Shown: in pieces, positions 35,701 to 42,447 of the stretch
Layout of the letters: each line of letters opens with the position of its first letter
Position numbering within the stretch: position 1 is the first letter of the stretch
NCBI GenBank assembly: GCA_016841965.1
Contig: JAEANN010000047.1
Span: 1 to 64,000, forward strand
DNA length: 64,000 nt
From: Candidatus Roseilinea mizusawaensis
GTDB taxonomy: Bacteria; Chloroflexota; Anaerolineae; J036; Brachytrichaceae
Direction of reading: 5' to 3'
Program-made: the position numbers and the translations under genes
The notes under the pieces: model-generated
What the model was told of the DNA's origin: nothing
Database searches by the model: none
Seen by the model: the letters and a program-made list of their open reading frames with translations, nothing else

Positions 35701-36718
35701 CAAACAATTGTTGGCGTGGGAGAAGGAACTATGCGGCACATACGTTTCGGAACATCCGTTGGCCGCGTCGATGGCGGCGCTGCGCGACTTCATCACGCGC
35801 ACCAGCGTAGAGCTGAGCGAGGCCGACCACGGCCACAACGTCGTGGTAGCTGGCGTCATCACCAGTGTGCGCCCGCATGTCACCAAAGCGGGCAAGAGCA
35901 TGGCCTTCGCCGAGATGGAGGACTTGTTTGGCCGTATCGAGCTGACCATCTTCCCCCGCACGTGGGCCGAGCAGCGCGACAAGATCGTGGCGGACAAAGT
36001 GCTGGTGATCTGGGGCAAGGCCGAGGTGCGCGAGGGCAGCGCGCCCAAGCTGCTGGTGGACAAAGTGAGCGACGAGCTGACGCGCGCGACGGCCGCCAAC
36101 CCATCGCCGGCGAACCCATCCCCAGCATCAGACGCGCTCTATCCAGCTTACGACCACTCTGCCGGCAGCGTCTCTGTCGGCGAACCTGCCGAGCCATACG
36201 ATATCTCGAACGATTACTATCCGCCCCCGCCGGAATGGGACGACATCCCTTACGAAGCGCCTACGCCACCCGATAATGAGTCGGAAGTGATGGCGACACA
36301 ACCGCAAGCACAACCGGCCAGTGATGAGCGTGCGGCGCGCGCACCCAATCCGGCCAGGCCCAACCCAGCCGCGACGCCAAACACAAACGGCAAGCATGAT
36401 GGGCCAGGGTCGAATGGCGGCAGTGCCCCGGCGGGTGCCCCGGCGGGCGCCCCGGTAGCCGGAGTAGCGCCGTTCACCCCCCAAGAACATCTGATCGTCA
36501 CGATCCGCCGCAGCGGCGACTTCCGCCAGGACATCGACCGACTGGAGGCTGTGCATCAAACGCTGCTGGAGTATCCGGGTCCGCACACATTTGCCATTCA
36601 CCTGCGCCAGGCCGGCGGCAAAGATGTGGTGCTGGACTTCCCCAATGACCGCACCCGCGACTGCCCGGAGTTGCGCGCGCGGCTGGCAGCATTGTTGGGG
36701 CCGGGCTGCGTATCCTAG
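32747..36718 (+). CDS. dnaE: DNA polymerase III alpha subunit
   Basis: The 1323-residue protein is the replicative polymerase of the DnaE class. It shows the PHP domain (FVHLHVHSEYSMLDG, LALTDHGVMYGAIEFYD), the Pol domain with catalytic acids in MPDIDMDFPDDQR, the fingers segment YRPGPLEQIPTYIKR, the helix-hairpin-helix region and an OB fold (VVVAGVITSVRPHVTKAGKSMAFAEMED). A Pro/Ala linker of about 120 residues then leads to a short terminal domain (HLIVTIRRSGDFRQDIDRLEAV ... LLGPGCVS). Start ATG 32747 gives the standard N-terminus. The 242-base upstream gap carries no other gene I can support. Confidence 0.97.
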   Translation: MSFVHLHVHSEYSMLDGLGHVKKLARRAKELGMPALALTDHGVMYGAIEFYDACHDNGIKPIIGMEAYLTRRGRRMHDRDNAHDRSPYHLLLLAMNNTGYRNLMRMASLSQLEGFYYKPRIDHTLLKECAEGIICTSGCPSSEIPRLIQQGQFEAARQAALWYRDLFKDRFYFELQKHDLADLEQVNDVLVQWAHEMSVPLICTNDVHYVRKEDAPAQDLMLCVQTNALYKDPKRMRMNNDSYYLKSAEEMRAMFEELAPESLATTIEIAERCDVTLKTKQFHLPKFPIPPKFASDPDYLRYLCERGFEQRYGISAQEQGSTPTDEKPIDMSLRSSLALSTADNPNMTPSALRKRLNYELSVIIEMGFATYFLIVWDLIRFCREAGIWWNVRGSAAGSMVSYVLGLTQIEPVSNELLFERFLNPGRVSMPDIDMDFPDDQRHMLVDYTIEKYGKDQVAQIITFGTMQARAAIKDVARVLDLPPSEATRLTSLVPAIPGKPVSLTEALEQIPELRQLYESEPHLKELYDKAITVEGTVRNAGTHAAGVVIADKPLIEYVPLHRLTGTPLTEQLKCVTQFEMGHLESIGLLKMDYLGLSMLTIMRKACELIQRRHGRAYDLTNIPIHEPVIYETLSKGDVVGIFQVEGQGMRNLMMQMKPNRFENVVAALALYRPGPLEQIPTYIKRMHGEEKVEYRHPDLEHALKETYAIIVYQEQIMRVARDIAGYSVGEADTIRKAVAKKNAEALLKHKTKFREGAVAKGYSAELADAIFGDIEFFARYGFPKAHAADYAQITCQTAWLKSMYRLEYMTALMTCEAGNTEKIGLLITDAKAHGIEVLPPSINKSFGEFSIESSPPATNPAGGAKAKQGKIRFGLNAIKNVGEGPVQAILAARERGGPFKSLSDFCNRVDSTAINKRVIEALIKVGAFDEFGPRHQLLAVMDQVVAAAAHTRKAAERGQFMLFGGDALADEDMIALPKDAREIPRKQLLAWEKELCGTYVSEHPLAASMAALRDFITRTSVELSEADHGHNVVVAGVITSVRPHVTKAGKSMAFAEMEDLFGRIELTIFPRTWAEQRDKIVADKVLVIWGKAEVREGSAPKLLVDKVSDELTRATAANPSPANPSPASDALYPAYDHSAGSVSVGEPAEPYDISNDYYPPPPEWDDIPYEAPTPPDNESEVMATQPQAQPASDERAARAPNPARPNPAATPNTNGKHDGPGSNGGSAPAGAPAGAPVAGVAPFTPQEHLIVTIRRSGDFRQDIDRLEAVHQTLLEYPGPHTFAIHLRQAGGKDVVLDFPNDRTRDCPELRARLAALLGPGCVS

Positions 36719-36720
36719 AT

Positions 36721-36861
36721 GTGTTGCTGATGGCACCGGGCCAGCCGCCGATCTTTGGGCCGGCGGCAGATGTGCTGACCGAAGCAGCCTTGAGCCGGGT
36801 GTATGACCTGCTGGTGCAAGTGGTCGAAATCGAAGGGCGCAAGCGCGTGTTGTGGACATGA
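36721..36861 (+). pseudogene. 3' remnant of an iron/cobalamin-type ABC ATPase
   Basis: The 46-codon frame begins two bases after the dnaE stop and encodes only the C-terminal tail of a FecE/BtuD-like ATPase: VLLMAPGQPPIFGPAADVLT, then LSRVYDLLVQVVEIEGRK. No Walker motifs remain. The stop overlaps the ATG of the next frame (ATGA), as an intact operon would show. The 5' part must have been lost when this DNA joined dnaE. Confidence 0.65.
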
Positions 36862-37331
36862 GTGATTCGATGCACGCCCGGCCGGCCACAGGACTGTACG
36901 GGCTGTCCGACGGACGCGGGGCCGGCAAGAGCAGCCTGTGTCAACAAGGCGAGCGCCGCTTGTTAGCAACGGCCGGCCCACAGGCCGGCTTTGATTTGCG
37001 CGTGGGGCGCTGGTGGTTCAATCCACACACATCCCGCTGGGTCGGCCAGGCGCCGGCCGAAAGCTGCACCTGCGATCTGCTGATAGCGGACGAGATCGGC
37101 CCGCTGGAGCTTACGCGCCATGCAGGATGTCAAGAGGGGGGACAGCGTTGCAAAGCGGGCAATACCAACTGCAATCACACCGTCGTAAGCGTAGCGTTGA
37201 GTCGGAACCTCCCGCGAACGGGCAGCGAGCAATGTTCAAGGGAGCAAGTGCGCATACGAGATGAGCGCAGGAGATCAGAGCGCCTTGCCTTCGTCTATAA
37301 TTGCCCCCGGCCAAAGACAAGAAGCAAGTAA
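36858..37331 (+). pseudogene. Decayed THEP1/DUF2478-like NTPase
   Basis: The frame starts with a P-loop (GLSDGRGAGKSSLC) and jumps at once to GERRLLATAGPQ, GRWWFNPHTSRWVGQAPAESC and CDLLIADEIGPLEL, which are the middle motifs of nucleoside-triphosphatases of the THEP1 type. About 35 residues between P-loop and GERR are missing, and after GPLELTR the sequence loses all family similarity. In other genomes this NTPase can sit with iron/cobalamin ABC ATPases, matching the remnant just upstream. From about 37120 to 37295 I see no coding sense. Confidence 0.6.
37296..37301 (+). promoter_or_regulatory. -10 box for the HNH nuclease gene
   Basis: TATAAT lies 51 bases before the TTG start, with AAGGAGAAG in the leader between. 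No good -35 is seen. Confidence 0.45.
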
Positions 37332-37352
37332 GGAGAAGAGACACCGAGCGCG

Positions 37353-37922
37353 TTGACATTTCCAGCCACACCGCCCAGCTTGCGCCGTGTGCTGGTGCTA
37401 AATGCAACTTACGAGCCGCTCAGCGTGGTATCACAACCGAGGGCGGTGCACCTGATTCTGGCCGACAAGGCCGAGGTCATCGAAACCGACGACGCGCTTA
37501 TTCGAAGCGCGAGCCTGAGCTTTCCGGCGCCGCTGGTGATCCGGCTGCGCTATTACGTCCGCATCCCGTACAACTTGCCCATGCCTCTGTCTCGGCGCGC
37601 CATCTTTCTGCGCGACAACTACACATGTCAGTACTGCGGGGCGCAGCCCGGCAAAGACCAGCTCACCATAGACCATATCCTGCCCCGCTCGCGCGGCGGC
37701 CGCACCGAGTGGGAAAATGTAGTTACCGCGTGCGGCGCCTGCAATCGCCGCAAAGGCAGCCGCACCCCCGAAGAAGCCCACATGAAACTGGCCCGCCCTG
37801 TCTCGCGCCCGCGCTTCTGGGCGATGGCTTTGATGATGGGGCCGGGCAATGACGTTTGGCGCAAGTACCTGTACAGCGAAAATGGAGACGGGTCTGGGTC
37901 CAACCATGAGAGCCACTCTTGA
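37353..37922 (+). CDS. HNH endonuclease
   Basis: The 189-residue protein has an N-terminal region typical of a chromosomal HNH family (LVLNATYEPLSVVSQPRAVHLILADKAEVIE) and an HNH core: CQYCG, LTIDHILPRSRGG with the catalytic His, NVVTACGACNRRKG with the second zinc cysteine pair. Such proteins are common single-copy genes; the role is not established. The TTG start is uncertain because the ribosome binding site lies 15 bases upstream. The gene overlaps the next one by 17 bases. Confidence 0.88.
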   Translation: MTFPATPPSLRRVLVLNATYEPLSVVSQPRAVHLILADKAEVIETDDALIRSASLSFPAPLVIRLRYYVRIPYNLPMPLSRRAIFLRDNYTCQYCGAQPGKDQLTIDHILPRSRGGRTEWENVVTACGACNRRKGSRTPEEAHMKLARPVSRPRFWAMALMMGPGNDVWRKYLYSENGDGSGSNHESHS

Positions 37923-38586
37923 CATGCTCACGCGCGCGTTGACCAGGGTGTCGCTGCAGCGCTGGATCATGCTGCTGGCCGGCCTGACCTGTTTCGGCTT
38001 TGGCGTGGCACTGATGGTCAAAGCCGGCCTCGGCCTCAGCCCGTGGGAATCTTTGCATCAGGGTATCTCCTTCCACACCGGCATCCCCATCGGCACAGTG
38101 AGCATTCTGCTCGGCGCGCCGATCCTGCTGCTGTGGCTTCCGCTCGGTGAGCGCCCCGGCATTGGCACCGTTCTCAACGTCGTGTTGATCGGCCTGGTCA
38201 CCAACGTCAGCCTGAGCATGCTGCCTGGCTTCACGCACTTCGTGGGGCAACTGGTCGAGATGGCGCTGGGCATCGCCGTCATCGGCCTGGGAAGCGCCTT
38301 GTATCTGGGCAGTCGGTTGGGGGCCGGCCCGCGCGACGGGCTGATGATGGGACTATCACGCAAGACCGGCCGGAGCATCCGCCTGACCCGCACCGCCATC
38401 GAGATTACCGTGCTGCTGATTGCCTGGCTGCTGGGCGGCACGATCGGCCTCGGCACGCTGGCATTTGCGCTGGGCATTGGGCCGGCCGTGCAACTGGCCT
38501 TCAAGCTGCTGCGCCTCGATGCGGCAGTGCGACCGGTCGCCAGGGCCACACCGGCCATCGAGCCGGCCCGCCTTCCTGCAGAATGA
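37906..38586 (+). CDS. YczE/YitT-type membrane protein
   Basis: The 226-residue protein has about five to six membrane helices and family segments GVALMVKAGLGLSPWESLHQGIS, IPIGTVSILLGAPILLLWLPLGERPGIGT and LGSRLGAGPRDGLMMGLSRKTGRSIRLTRTAIEI. It fits the YczE group of unknown transport or regulatory role. The ATG at 37906 lies in the HNH gene; ATG 37924 just after that stop is the alternative. Its own stop overlaps the next ATG (ATGA). Confidence 0.8.
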   Translation: MRATLDMLTRALTRVSLQRWIMLLAGLTCFGFGVALMVKAGLGLSPWESLHQGISFHTGIPIGTVSILLGAPILLLWLPLGERPGIGTVLNVVLIGLVTNVSLSMLPGFTHFVGQLVEMALGIAVIGLGSALYLGSRLGAGPRDGLMMGLSRKTGRSIRLTRTAIEITVLLIAWLLGGTIGLGTLAFALGIGPAVQLAFKLLRLDAAVRPVARATPAIEPARLPAE

Positions 38587-39863
38587 TGAAACGCGCACCC
38601 TCCCGATTCGCATTTGCCGTGCTATGCGCCGGCGCGCTTGCATGTGGCGTCTGGTTTGCCCTGCCCGACACCCGCCAGCGCCTGGTCGAGGTCACCGGCG
38701 AGGAAACGGCGCTAGCGCAACTGCGCGCCTTGTGGAATCTGGCTTTAGAGCAGACGCGCCCACCGTTGAACCTTGCGCCCGACGCGCCCATCGCGCACAT
38801 TCAGGGTCTCAGCCCATTTGGCGTCAACACTTTTCTGGAGCAGGAAGTGGAGGAGGTGAAGCGCGCGCGGACGCTGCAGATGATCCGCGAAGCCGGCTTT
38901 GCCTGGGTGCGCCAGGAATTTCCTTGGGCCGACATCGAGATCCACGCCAAGGGAGACTTTGAAGATCGCCGCCACGAGCCGGCGCGCAGCGCATGGGACA
39001 AGTATGACAACATCGTTGACCTGGTCGAACAGCACGGTTTGCAACTGATCGTGCGCCTCAGCTCGCCGCCGGAATGGGCACATGCCGGCTACGCCGACTT
39101 GGGCCGGTTTGGGCCGCCGGCTGATTTTAATGACTTCGCCGACTATGTGGCCGCTGTCGTATCGCGCTACAAAGGCCGCATCCGCTATTACCAGATCTGG
39201 AACGAACCAAACATCTACCCCGAATGGGGTGAGCAGGCCGTCAACCCAGAAGACTATGCGCGACTACTGTGCCTGGCGCACGAGCGCGCCAAACAGATCG
39301 ACCCCGATGTGGTGATTTTGGCCGCCGCGCTTGCGCCAACCGTCGCCCAGGATGGCCGCGACCTGAGCGACCTGATCTACTTCCAGCGCATGTACAACGC
39401 CGGGGCCGGCCGCTGCTTCGACATCGCCTCGGCGCAGGGATACGGCCTCTTCTCCGGGCCATATGACCGCCGGCTTAGCCCATTGACAACCAATATTGCC
39501 CGGCACACACTCATGCGCGACATCATGGTAAACAACGGCGACGCCGGCAAACCGATCTGGCTGGCCGAAGTCAACTGGAACGCCGTGCCCAATAGGCCGG
39601 GCGAGATCGAGGGCGTGGGACGTTTCGGCATAGTGACCGAAGAGGCGCAAGCGCGCTATGTGCCAATGGCCTACGCGCGCGCCCAGCAGGAATGGCCGTG
39701 GGTGGGCGTGATGTCGGTATGGTTCTTCAAGCGGCCCTCGGACACCGAGCGTAACCAGTCGTGGTATTACTTCCGCATGGTCGAGCCGGACTTCACGCCT
39801 ACGCCGCTGTACGAAGCGATGAAGTCGTATATCCACGCGCGCATCTACAGGCAGTCGCCCTGA
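38583..39863 (+). CDS. Exported glycoside hydrolase (clan GH-A like)
   Basis: The 426-residue protein has an N-terminal membrane segment (FAFAVLCAGALACGVWFAL) and a TIM-barrel hydrolase domain. The acid/base is in YQIWNEPN (Glu208) and a likely nucleophile in IWLAEVNW (Glu329). Other marks are GFAWVRQEFPWADIE and LIVRLSSPPEWA. This pattern fits GH39/GH5-like families; substrate unknown. Translation is coupled to the YczE-type gene by ATGA. The lipoprotein at 39883 follows in the same direction. Confidence 0.85.
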   Translation: MMKRAPSRFAFAVLCAGALACGVWFALPDTRQRLVEVTGEETALAQLRALWNLALEQTRPPLNLAPDAPIAHIQGLSPFGVNTFLEQEVEEVKRARTLQMIREAGFAWVRQEFPWADIEIHAKGDFEDRRHEPARSAWDKYDNIVDLVEQHGLQLIVRLSSPPEWAHAGYADLGRFGPPADFNDFADYVAAVVSRYKGRIRYYQIWNEPNIYPEWGEQAVNPEDYARLLCLAHERAKQIDPDVVILAAALAPTVAQDGRDLSDLIYFQRMYNAGAGRCFDIASAQGYGLFSGPYDRRLSPLTTNIARHTLMRDIMVNNGDAGKPIWLAEVNWNAVPNRPGEIEGVGRFGIVTEEAQARYVPMAYARAQQEWPWVGVMSVWFFKRPSDTERNQSWYYFRMVEPDFTPTPLYEAMKSYIHARIYRQSP

Positions 39864-39882
39864 CGCGACCTGACACACTGCG

Positions 39883-40554
39883 ATGAAACCAAGGACCTTA
39901 CCTCTGCTCATCCGTGTGGCCATCCTGGCTGCGTTGGCTCTAGCCTGCGCCGGCGCTCCCCGCGCGCCATCGCTGGGCGGCCTGGCATACGATCCATTTT
40001 ACGAAGGGCGCAGCCAGTGGGAGATTGCAGCCACACCCGAAGGGAGTGCTGCCCCACCGGCGCCCACACAAACGCGCGCGCCGATTGCTCCTGCCACGCC
40101 ACAACCAACCGCCAACATCGAACCGCCGGCCGGGCCAACCTCCTCCCCCACGAGCAATCAGGCGCCGATCAACGGTGACACGCCCGAACCGGCCGCGCAA
40201 CCCTCTAACGTTGGCTATGCCGATCTCGTCGCGCAGGCGCTGTCCCTCGGCGAAGAGCAACGTGCCACATTCTTTGCCTCGCTGGCCGGCCTGAGCGCCA
40301 ATAACTGGCAAGGCCAGTTGCAAGCGACCCGGTTCGACGCAGAACGCGCCGTGCTGATGATCAACATAGCGCCAACAACCGATGGCACACAAGACGGGCC
40401 AGATGTGCTGGTGAACGTGACCAGCGATGCAGCGCAACAATTCAACATAGGGGACAACGTGCAAATCTCCGGGGTGATCGTCAGCGCGCGCAGCGAACCG
40501 GGCACAGACTTGCTGGTGGAGATCGCCAACGCCGTGGTGGAGAGAGCACCATAA
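39883..40554 (+). CDS. Lipoprotein with disordered linker and OB-like tail
   Basis: The 223-residue protein has a signal peptide with lipobox ALALAC, about 80 residues rich in Pro, Thr and Ala, and a compact domain (about 110-220) with AERAVLMINIAP, DVLVNVTSDAAQQFNIGDNVQISGVIVSAR and LLVEIANAVVE. The last part looks like an OB-type strand pattern, but I do not recognise the family. It follows the glycoside hydrolase by 19 bases. Confidence 0.65.
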   Translation: MKPRTLPLLIRVAILAALALACAGAPRAPSLGGLAYDPFYEGRSQWEIAATPEGSAAPPAPTQTRAPIAPATPQPTANIEPPAGPTSSPTSNQAPINGDTPEPAAQPSNVGYADLVAQALSLGEEQRATFFASLAGLSANNWQGQLQATRFDAERAVLMINIAPTTDGTQDGPDVLVNVTSDAAQQFNIGDNVQISGVIVSARSEPGTDLLVEIANAVVERAP

Positions 40555-40620
40555 GGCCGGCAACTATCAACTTCTCAGTGATCTCCTGTTATACCCCATG
40601 CTCAGGTATGTCGGGGCAAG

Positions 40621-40947
40621 TCACGGCTGGGAAGTTGAGTCGGGGTTGCGCGGATCGTCGGTGTAAAAATAACGAATGCGCCCGGTCAGCGTTTCCAGCT
40701 TCAGCGGCAATGTCAGACCGTTGCGGGCTTCATTCGGCACAAAAACCCAGCGCCCCGGTAGCACAGCAATCGCGTGTTGGATATCTGCCGGCACATTGGG
40801 ATCGAGCGTGGGGGCCGGCCCTTTCAGCCGGATCAGCCAGCGATCTTTGTCAGCTTGATACGCCACCACCTCAGCCTCGAAGGTCACCTTTAGCCGGACG
40901 TTGCCGGGCAGGCGCCATCCAAAAGAGACAGACATGCTATCGCTCAT
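40621..40947 (-). CDS. Hypothetical protein
   Basis: The 108-residue protein starts MSDSMSVSFGWRLPGNVRLKVTFEAEVVAYQADKDRWLIRL, continues with ILPGRWVFVPNEARNG-like content (IAVLPGRWVFVPNE) and ends DSTSQP. It has no signal peptide or membrane segment and looks like a small beta-rich protein. No family is recognised. It diverges from the LysM-CAP gene, with 34 bases between the starts. Confidence 0.6.
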   Translation of the reverse strand: MSDSMSVSFGWRLPGNVRLKVTFEAEVVAYQADKDRWLIRLKGPAPTLDPNVPADIQHAIAVLPGRWVFVPNEARNGLTLPLKLETLTGRIRYFYTDDPRNPDSTSQP

Positions 40948-40969
40948 AAGGTCACACCATACCCCTCTT

Positions 40970-40975
40970 TATAAT
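40970..40975 (+). promoter_or_regulatory. -10 box of a leaderless promoter
   Basis: A perfect TATAAT lies six bases before the GTG at 40982. It makes the upstream ATG at 40934 unlikely as the start of the LysM-CAP protein. Confidence 0.5.
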
Positions 40976-40981
40976 CTTGGC

Positions 40982-42154
40982 GTGTTGGAGGGACAAGGTC
41001 AGGCGCAAACGCACATTCGCTTGTGGGTTGTTGCAGCGTCTCTGACGACAACACTGCTGGCAACATCTTGCAGCCCAGCCAAACCAGACGCAACGCTGGA
41101 TGCTGCCGCCATGCGGGCGCTGGCAGCTACAACGATTGCGTCGATTCCCACCGCAGCGCCGCTCACACCACGCGCCCCAACGCGCACACCTGCCGGCGAT
41201 CAAGCGCCGACGCCACCTATACCGTCACCCACGCCGACGCAAGTGAGCGTGTGGCAGAGCGTGTCGCAGAGCGCGCCGCAACCGGCACAGTCAGCCGCCG
41301 TCCAGTACACTGTGCAGGCTGGCGATACGCTGCTGGCTATTGCCTACCGGCACAACGTCTCGATGGCAGCAATCCAACTGGCAAACGGTATGGGTGCGTC
41401 GCAGATCGTCCGACTGGGCGAGACGCTCACCATCCCAGCCGAAAAGATCGCCCCTGATGAAAGCCCGTTTTGGATTGTGCATATCACGCAAGCCGGCCAG
41501 ACTCTGTCCGGCATCGCGCAGATGTACGGCGTGAGCACCGCGGCACTGGTGCGCATTAACCAGATCGCCGATATGGATGCCCTCCACGTGGACCAAAAGT
41601 TGATCGTGCCGCTGACATCGCTCTTTGTGGGCGCAGAACCGACGTCCAGACCCGTTGCAGCCACAGCAGCAGCTACGGCAGGTCAGCCAGCGGCGCAACC
41701 CACTGCCAGAGCAACTGCGCCGCCACCACCCCAGCTTGCCTACTCGGATGTCGGCGGAGCCGATGCATTCCGGGCGCGTTTGCTAGAGCTACACAACGCC
41801 GAACGCGCAGCAGTCGGTGTGCCCCCCCTCGTCATGTCGCCACTGCTCCAACAAGCAGCCCAACTGCACGCCCAAGACTGCGCAGCGCGCGGGTTTGGCA
41901 GCCATACCGGCTCAGACGGTTCGACCTCGCGCATTCGCATTGCGCGAGCCGGTTTCACCGGCCGCATCACCGGTGAGAACTGGGCATTCGGGCGCTCGCC
42001 AGATCGCGTCTTCGACATGTGGTTTCACCAGGAGTACCCCGACGGCCCACACCGGCTGAACATCCTGTCGGCCCGCTACACCGAAGTCGGGTTTGGCATT
42101 GCCGATGCGGGAAATGGCGGGTTCTACTTCATCGCCAATTTTGGCGCGCCCTAG
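40982..42154 (+). CDS. LysM-LysM-CAP lipoprotein
   Basis: From GTG 40982 the protein has 390 residues. It has a signal peptide with lipobox LLATSC, a Thr/Pro linker, two LysM domains (YTVQAGDTLLAIAYRHNVSM, and VHITQAGQTLSGIAQMYGVS), a second linker and a C-terminal CAP/SCP domain (LLELHNAERAAVGVPPLVMS, HTGSDGSTSRIRIARAGF, ENWAFGRSPDRVFDMWFHQ, HRLNILSARYTEVGFGI). LysM domains bind peptidoglycan; bacterial CAP domains of this type have no agreed enzymatic role. It probably sits in the cell wall. Confidence 0.88.
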   Translation: MLEGQGQAQTHIRLWVVAASLTTTLLATSCSPAKPDATLDAAAMRALAATTIASIPTAAPLTPRAPTRTPAGDQAPTPPIPSPTPTQVSVWQSVSQSAPQPAQSAAVQYTVQAGDTLLAIAYRHNVSMAAIQLANGMGASQIVRLGETLTIPAEKIAPDESPFWIVHITQAGQTLSGIAQMYGVSTAALVRINQIADMDALHVDQKLIVPLTSLFVGAEPTSRPVAATAAATAGQPAAQPTARATAPPPPQLAYSDVGGADAFRARLLELHNAERAAVGVPPLVMSPLLQQAAQLHAQDCAARGFGSHTGSDGSTSRIRIARAGFTGRITGENWAFGRSPDRVFDMWFHQEYPDGPHRLNILSARYTEVGFGIADAGNGGFYFIANFGAP

Positions 42155-42447
42155 GCGCGCCCTAATCATGCTTGACTGGTTGGTGGCCAAGTGTTACACT
42201 CGGCCCGTCACCGCGTTGTGAAGAGATATCGCAGTGGTTTGGCGTGTGACTACCTGCTCACACAGGCGCCCCGGTTGCGCCTCGCCCACGTGAGACCGTA
42301 AAGGAGGTGATCTCCAGCCGCACAAGTTGTGTAAATCCAAGCAACTCGAGCCTTGCATTTCATGTGAATCTCAGCTAATAGTCGTTATCTAGCTCTATTG
42401 AGTCCGCTATCTTCAGATTCTGTTCAATTTTGGAGGAGATCAAAAGC
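42155..42447 (+). other. Structured leader upstream of the sugar-binding protein
   Basis: These 293 bases hold no gene. They contain two clear hairpins, GTGTGA 42244-42249 with TCACAC 42258-42263, and GGCGC 42265-42269 with GCGCC 42277-42281. They are followed by a stretch at 42300-42323 that mirrors the 3' end of 16S rRNA on the minus strand except for two extra bases. The sequence then becomes AT-richer up to GGAGGAG before the gene. It may be a regulatory leader or an rRNA-spacer relic. Confidence 0.4.

Noticed and set aside
34292-35707. A 471-codon minus-strand open frame inside dnaE
   Set aside because: It lies opposite a clearly conserved gene, has no family motifs and reflects the rarity of stops on the antisense of high-GC coding DNA.
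42300-42323. Possible 16S rRNA gene end
   Set aside because: Only about 22 bases match and the flanking sequence on the 16S side does not, so no rRNA gene is present. Kept as a finding, not annotated as rRNA.
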